This document shows, piece by piece, positions 61,184 through 64,000 of a stretch of 64,000 nt of DNA (the first letter of the stretch is position 1; each line of letters begins with the position of its first letter). Source of the DNA: Flavobacterium araucananum (GTDB lineage Bacteria > Bacteroidota > Bacteroidia > Flavobacteriales > Flavobacteriaceae); NCBI RefSeq assembly GCF_002222055.1, contig NZ_MUGS01000002.1, positions 141,743 through 205,742 of the forward strand. The letters are read 5' to 3'. The position numbers and the translations under genes were made by a program. Below the pieces are notes generated by a model. The model made no database searches and was not told the DNA's origin. It saw only the letters and a list, made by a program, of their open reading frames with translations.

Positions 61184-62431
61184 TTACTGCGAACTACTAA
61201 TCGATAATTCCTCTATATCCTTATAATCTGTATAGGACGAAGTAATCACAGATTCACCTTCTCTTAAACCTTCGAGAACTTCATAATACGAAGGATTTTC
61301 TCGACCTAGTTTTATATTTCTTCTTTCGGCTTTATTTCCCTTTACGACAAAAATCCATTTTCCTGACGTTTCCTGATTAAAACTTCCTTTTTGAACGACA
61401 AGTGTTTTATTTTTCTCGGATAAAATCAGTTTTACACCAAAACTAAGTCCGTCTTGCAAAGTGATATTCTCTTTAGATACAAAAGCCAGTTCTACTATAA
61501 AATGTCCGCTTTTTACTTCCGGGATTACTTTTGTTACTAAAACTTCCAGATTTTTGCCTTTAAATTCTACCTGACCTTTTAAACCCTCGCGTACTTTTTC
61601 GAGATAAAATTCGTCTACCTCGGCAGTTAATTTGTAACCCTGCTTAGAATCAATTTTTCCGATGCTTTCGCCAGCCTGAAAAGTTTTTCCTAAAACAGGC
61701 TGAAATGAAGTCAATCGACCAGATTCTGAAGCAGTAATCAGAAAATTCTTTTTATTGTTTCTCAAAATATCCAAACTTTTTTCCATCGTTTGAATCGAAT
61801 GGTTGATTTGCGAAATCTGAATTTGATTGGTTTGTTTCTCTTTTTGAATACTTTGCTGAATCGTTCTTTTTCGTTCTTCCTGAAAACGAAGACTTTCTTT
61901 AAAAGTATTCCAGTCGTTTTTAGAAATCACCTCTTTGTCATATAATCGGGCATTCATGTCATATAATCTTTTGGCATCATTATAATCATGTTCGATTAAA
62001 ACCAAATCTTTATTCAAACTTAACTCTTGATTTCTAATGTTTAGTTTTCCGGTATTCAAATTGTTAATTTGCTCGATAATTGCTGTTTCCTGAGTCAGGT
62101 AATTAAGCTCCGTATTTGGGTTGTACAATCGGGCAAGGGATTGTCCTTTGGTAACCATTGCGCCATTTTCTACAAAAATCTCTTTTACAGATCCTCCTTC
62201 GGTAACATTGACAAGCATTACATTCAAAGGTTCTACTTTTGCCTGAAAAACCACAAAATCTTCAAAAAAAGCTTTTTCTACTTTTTGAATGCTTAGTTCA
62301 TCTGCTTTTACATTTAAGCTTCTTTTGGTGTTAAACGAAAGAAAGACGATTGTTGCCAAAACTAAAAAAACTCCAATTGCTATTGTGAGATATCTAAATT
62401 TTCTATTTTTACGAGGAATTATCTTGTCCAT
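61184..62431 (-). CDS. HlyD/MacA-type efflux periplasmic adaptor
   Basis: 415 residues. One N-terminal membrane anchor (YLTIAIGVFLVLATIVFLSF) is followed by a lipoyl half (EPLNVMLVNVTEGGSVKEIFV), a coiled coil of about 110-210, a second lipoyl half (ITASESGRLTSFQPVLG) and beta-barrel domains. It bridges the ABC exporter to an outer-membrane channel, which is not encoded here. The gene starts 28 bases after a candidate sigma-54 promoter. Confidence 0.88.
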   Translation of the reverse strand: MDKIIPRKNRKFRYLTIAIGVFLVLATIVFLSFNTKRSLNVKADELSIQKVEKAFFEDFVVFQAKVEPLNVMLVNVTEGGSVKEIFVENGAMVTKGQSLARLYNPNTELNYLTQETAIIEQINNLNTGKLNIRNQELSLNKDLVLIEHDYNDAKRLYDMNARLYDKEVISKNDWNTFKESLRFQEERKRTIQQSIQKEKQTNQIQISQINHSIQTMEKSLDILRNNKKNFLITASESGRLTSFQPVLGKTFQAGESIGKIDSKQGYKLTAEVDEFYLEKVREGLKGQVEFKGKNLEVLVTKVIPEVKSGHFIVELAFVSKENITLQDGLSFGVKLILSEKNKTLVVQKGSFNQETSGKWIFVVKGNKAERRNIKLGRENPSYYEVLEGLREGESVITSSYTDYKDIEELSISSSQ

Positions 62432-62459
62432 TTTTTTAATAATTTACTGATTACCAATA

Positions 62460-62475
62460 GGTAAATACTGTGCCA
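62460..62475 (-). promoter_or_regulatory. Candidate sigma-54 (-24/-12) promoter of the adaptor gene
   Basis: On the minus strand the sequence is TGGCACAGTATTTACC. It fits TGGCAC-N5-TTGC with the invariant GG at -24 and ten bases to the -12 dinucleotide, but -12 reads AC in place of GC. The element lies 28 bases before the adaptor ATG, next to the gene for a sigma-54 activator, and 65-115 bases from the paired palindromes, a normal distance for enhancer sites. Confidence 0.5.
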
Positions 62476-62537
62476 TAAAAATTATCATTTGTAAAACATT
62501 GATTTTAAAGAAGCTTTAAAAACCATTCAAAAAAGAA

Positions 62538-62575
62538 CTGTTCGATAATGAACAGTTGACCGTTCGTTATCGAAC
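62538..62575. promoter_or_regulatory. Paired palindromic sites (candidate enhancer/operator of the response regulator)
   Basis: Two related dyads: CTGTTCGATAATGAACAG (62538-62555) and GTTCGTTATCGAAC (62562-62575). The second is the inverse of the first over 13 of 14 bases (GTTCGATAA(T/C)GAAC). The centres are 22 bases apart, about two helical turns, so two dimers would sit on the same face. They lie upstream of the candidate sigma-54 promoter and 13 bases before the regulator's ATG. Confidence 0.6.
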
Positions 62576-62588
62576 AAAAAAACAGATC

Positions 62589-63932
62589 ATGCGAAAAAAA
62601 CAAGCTCAAATATTGATTGTTGACGATCAGGAAGAAATTCTTTTTTCGGCAAAAATGATACTCAAAAAACATTTTGAAACCATTTTTACGACAAATAGCC
62701 CTAAAAAAATCATTTCCATTTTAAATGAAAATGAAATAAATGTGGTTTTATTAGACATGAATTATAGAATTGGTTTTGAAGACGGACGCGAAGGAATTCA
62801 TTGGCTCAAAGAAATAAAAATACTATCGCCACAAACCGTTGTAATTTTAATGACCGCTTTTGGTAAAATTGATACAGCAGTCGAAGGCATAAAAATTGGT
62901 GCTTTTGATTATGTTTTGAAACCCTGGCATAACGAAAAACTGCTCGAAACTATTGATAAAGCTGTAACCGAAAGTAGAAAGAACAGTAAAAAAAGAGTAG
63001 AAGAAAAACAGACAAAAAGCTATTTTGTGGGTAATTCTCTTAAAATAAAACAAGCGTATTCTATTGCTGAAAAAGTAGCCAGAACAGATGCGAATGTTTT
63101 AATATTAGGCGAAAACGGAACCGGTAAATATGTTTTTGCCGAGTTTATTCATTTAAATTCAGAACGAAAAGAACAACCTTTTGTACATGTTGATTTAGGT
63201 TCTTTGAGTGATAATTTATTCGAAAGTGAGCTTTTTGGTTATGCAAGAGGTGCTTTTACAGATGCTAAAACAGATACCGCCGGAAGATTTGAAACAGCAT
63301 CCGGTGGAACGATTTTTCTGGACGAGATAGGAAATATTCCGTTGCATTTGCAATCTAAATTGTTACATGTTTTGCAAACCAAGACCGTTACGCGTTTGGG
63401 TGAGAGCAAAGCAAGACCTTTGAATGTTCGTATAATTGCAGCAACAAATAGTGATATAAAAGCGGAAGTTAAAAATAAAACCTTTCGGGAAGATTTGCTG
63501 TATCGCATCAATACAATGGAAATTTATTTGCCGCCACTACGCGAGCGAAAAGATGATATTGTACCAATGGCACATTTTATTCTGGATAAGATCGCCGAAA
63601 AATACAACCAACAAAATTGGTATTTTGAGGATAATGTAGCTCCTTATTTAGAAAAATATCCCTGGAAAGGTAATATTCGGGAATTAGAAAATAAAATAGA
63701 ACGTGCTTTGATTTTAGCCGATTATAATACAATTTCGGTAACCAACTTAGATATTCTGGACTTTGAAGAAATTCAGGAAAATGATGAAAATCCGCTATCT
63801 GAGATGGAAAAAAATGCAATCGAAAAAGTATTGCTCAAACATAACGGAAATATCAGCAAAGCAGCCGAAGAACTTGGTTTGTCGAGAGCCGCTTTGTACA
63901 GAAGAATTGAAAAATACGATTTAAAGAATTAA
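62589..63932 (+). CDS. Sigma-54-dependent response regulator (NtrC family)
   Basis: 447 residues from ATG 62589 (a TTG at 62556 would fall inside the palindromes and is rejected). The receiver domain has D56 in VVLLDMNY and K111 in VLKPW. The AAA+ domain has Walker A GENGTGK at 174-180 and the sigma-54 loop GAFTDA at 221-226 (consensus GAFTGA). The C-terminus is a Fis-type HTH (NISKAAEELGLSRAALYRRIEKY). It is divergent from the efflux adaptor gene and probably activates it and itself. No histidine kinase is in the window; it may lie just downstream. Confidence 0.94.
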   Translation: MRKKQAQILIVDDQEEILFSAKMILKKHFETIFTTNSPKKIISILNENEINVVLLDMNYRIGFEDGREGIHWLKEIKILSPQTVVILMTAFGKIDTAVEGIKIGAFDYVLKPWHNEKLLETIDKAVTESRKNSKKRVEEKQTKSYFVGNSLKIKQAYSIAEKVARTDANVLILGENGTGKYVFAEFIHLNSERKEQPFVHVDLGSLSDNLFESELFGYARGAFTDAKTDTAGRFETASGGTIFLDEIGNIPLHLQSKLLHVLQTKTVTRLGESKARPLNVRIIAATNSDIKAEVKNKTFREDLLYRINTMEIYLPPLRERKDDIVPMAHFILDKIAEKYNQQNWYFEDNVAPYLEKYPWKGNIRELENKIERALILADYNTISVTNLDILDFEEIQENDENPLSEMEKNAIEKVLLKHNGNISKAAEELGLSRAALYRRIEKYDLKN

Positions 63933-63939
63933 AAATAGT

Positions 63940-64000
63940 TTTGCCACAGATTACAGGATTAAGGTGATTCTTAAAATTTGTCTCTCGCAGATTTTACAGA
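63940..64000. repeat. Start of another GCCACAGATT-type repeat
   Basis: GCCACAGATTACAGGATTAA and GTCTCTCGCAGATTTTACAGA resemble the TAATCTGTGGC sequences of the other repeats. The window ends inside it. Confidence 0.45.

Noticed and set aside
62556..62588. TTG start for the response regulator
   Set aside because: It falls inside the palindromic sites and adds residues that do not belong to the receiver domain; the ATG at 62589 directly precedes it.

Overview
The window is AT-rich DNA from a member of the Bacteroidota, most likely a Flavobacterium or close relative. This rests on Bacteroidota-type promoters (TTG, about 19-21 bases, TAnnTTTG), a MurF-alanine racemase fusion, a DnaE with a fused proofreading exonuclease, many lipoproteins and a TonB-dependent receptor, and flavobacterial-style interspersed palindromes. 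No replicon end, IS transposase, phage gene, rRNA operon or CRISPR array was seen.

Layout. 1-5.7 kb: end of an S41 protease, TatD nuclease, acyltransferase plus asparaginase (overlapping), and a divergent MFS exporter/LysR pair. 5.7-13.3 kb: tRNA-Ser(GGA), a serine hydrolase with TPRs, a small winged-helix protein, GNAT, nitrilase with AraC regulator, SGNH lipoprotein, DUF3050 protein and a glutaryl-CoA-dehydrogenase-like enzyme. 13.4-21.8 kb: the most distinctive region, a peptide secretion island. It holds a membrane-anchored TPR/AraC regulator, three tiny paralogous double-glycine peptides on the minus strand, a C39-like/VKOR/thioredoxin fusion, two six-cysteine double-glycine peptides, a structured RNA candidate with its own terminator, a C39 peptidase-ABC exporter (PCAT) and an HlyD adaptor. 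21.8-24.9 kb: TrmN6, RimM, ribosomal protein S16, a lipoprotein and an RRM RNA-binding protein. 25-30.2 kb: leucine operon leuC-leuD-leuA-leuB. 30.7-38.9 kb: AraC/SDR pair, DnaE and an outer-membrane barrel protein. 39.5-47.7 kb: Gfo/Idh/MocA oxidoreductase, prolyl oligopeptidase, a TonB receptor with a His/Cys-rich small protein (probably metal related), a barrel protein and a PAP2-like membrane protein. 48.2-57.6 kb: MurF-Alr, MscL, Asd, SMI1/KNR4, ferredoxin, NifU, Mrp/ApbC and an L,D-transpeptidase. 57.7-63.9 kb: MacAB-like efflux genes divergent from a sigma-54 response regulator, with a candidate sigma-54 promoter and paired palindromic sites between them.

How genes work together. In the peptide island the PCAT would cut the double-glycine leaders and export the peptides with HlyD. 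The VKOR/thioredoxin fusion would oxidise the six-cysteine products, and the TPR/AraC sensor could respond to the system's state or its peptides. In the efflux locus the response regulator probably binds the paired palindromes and activates the adaptor-ATPase-permease genes from the -24/-12-like element. Intergenic space is rich in several families of dispersed palindromes, which fill most gene-free stretches over 300 bases.

All identifications are from reading motifs by eye. No database search or folding program was run.
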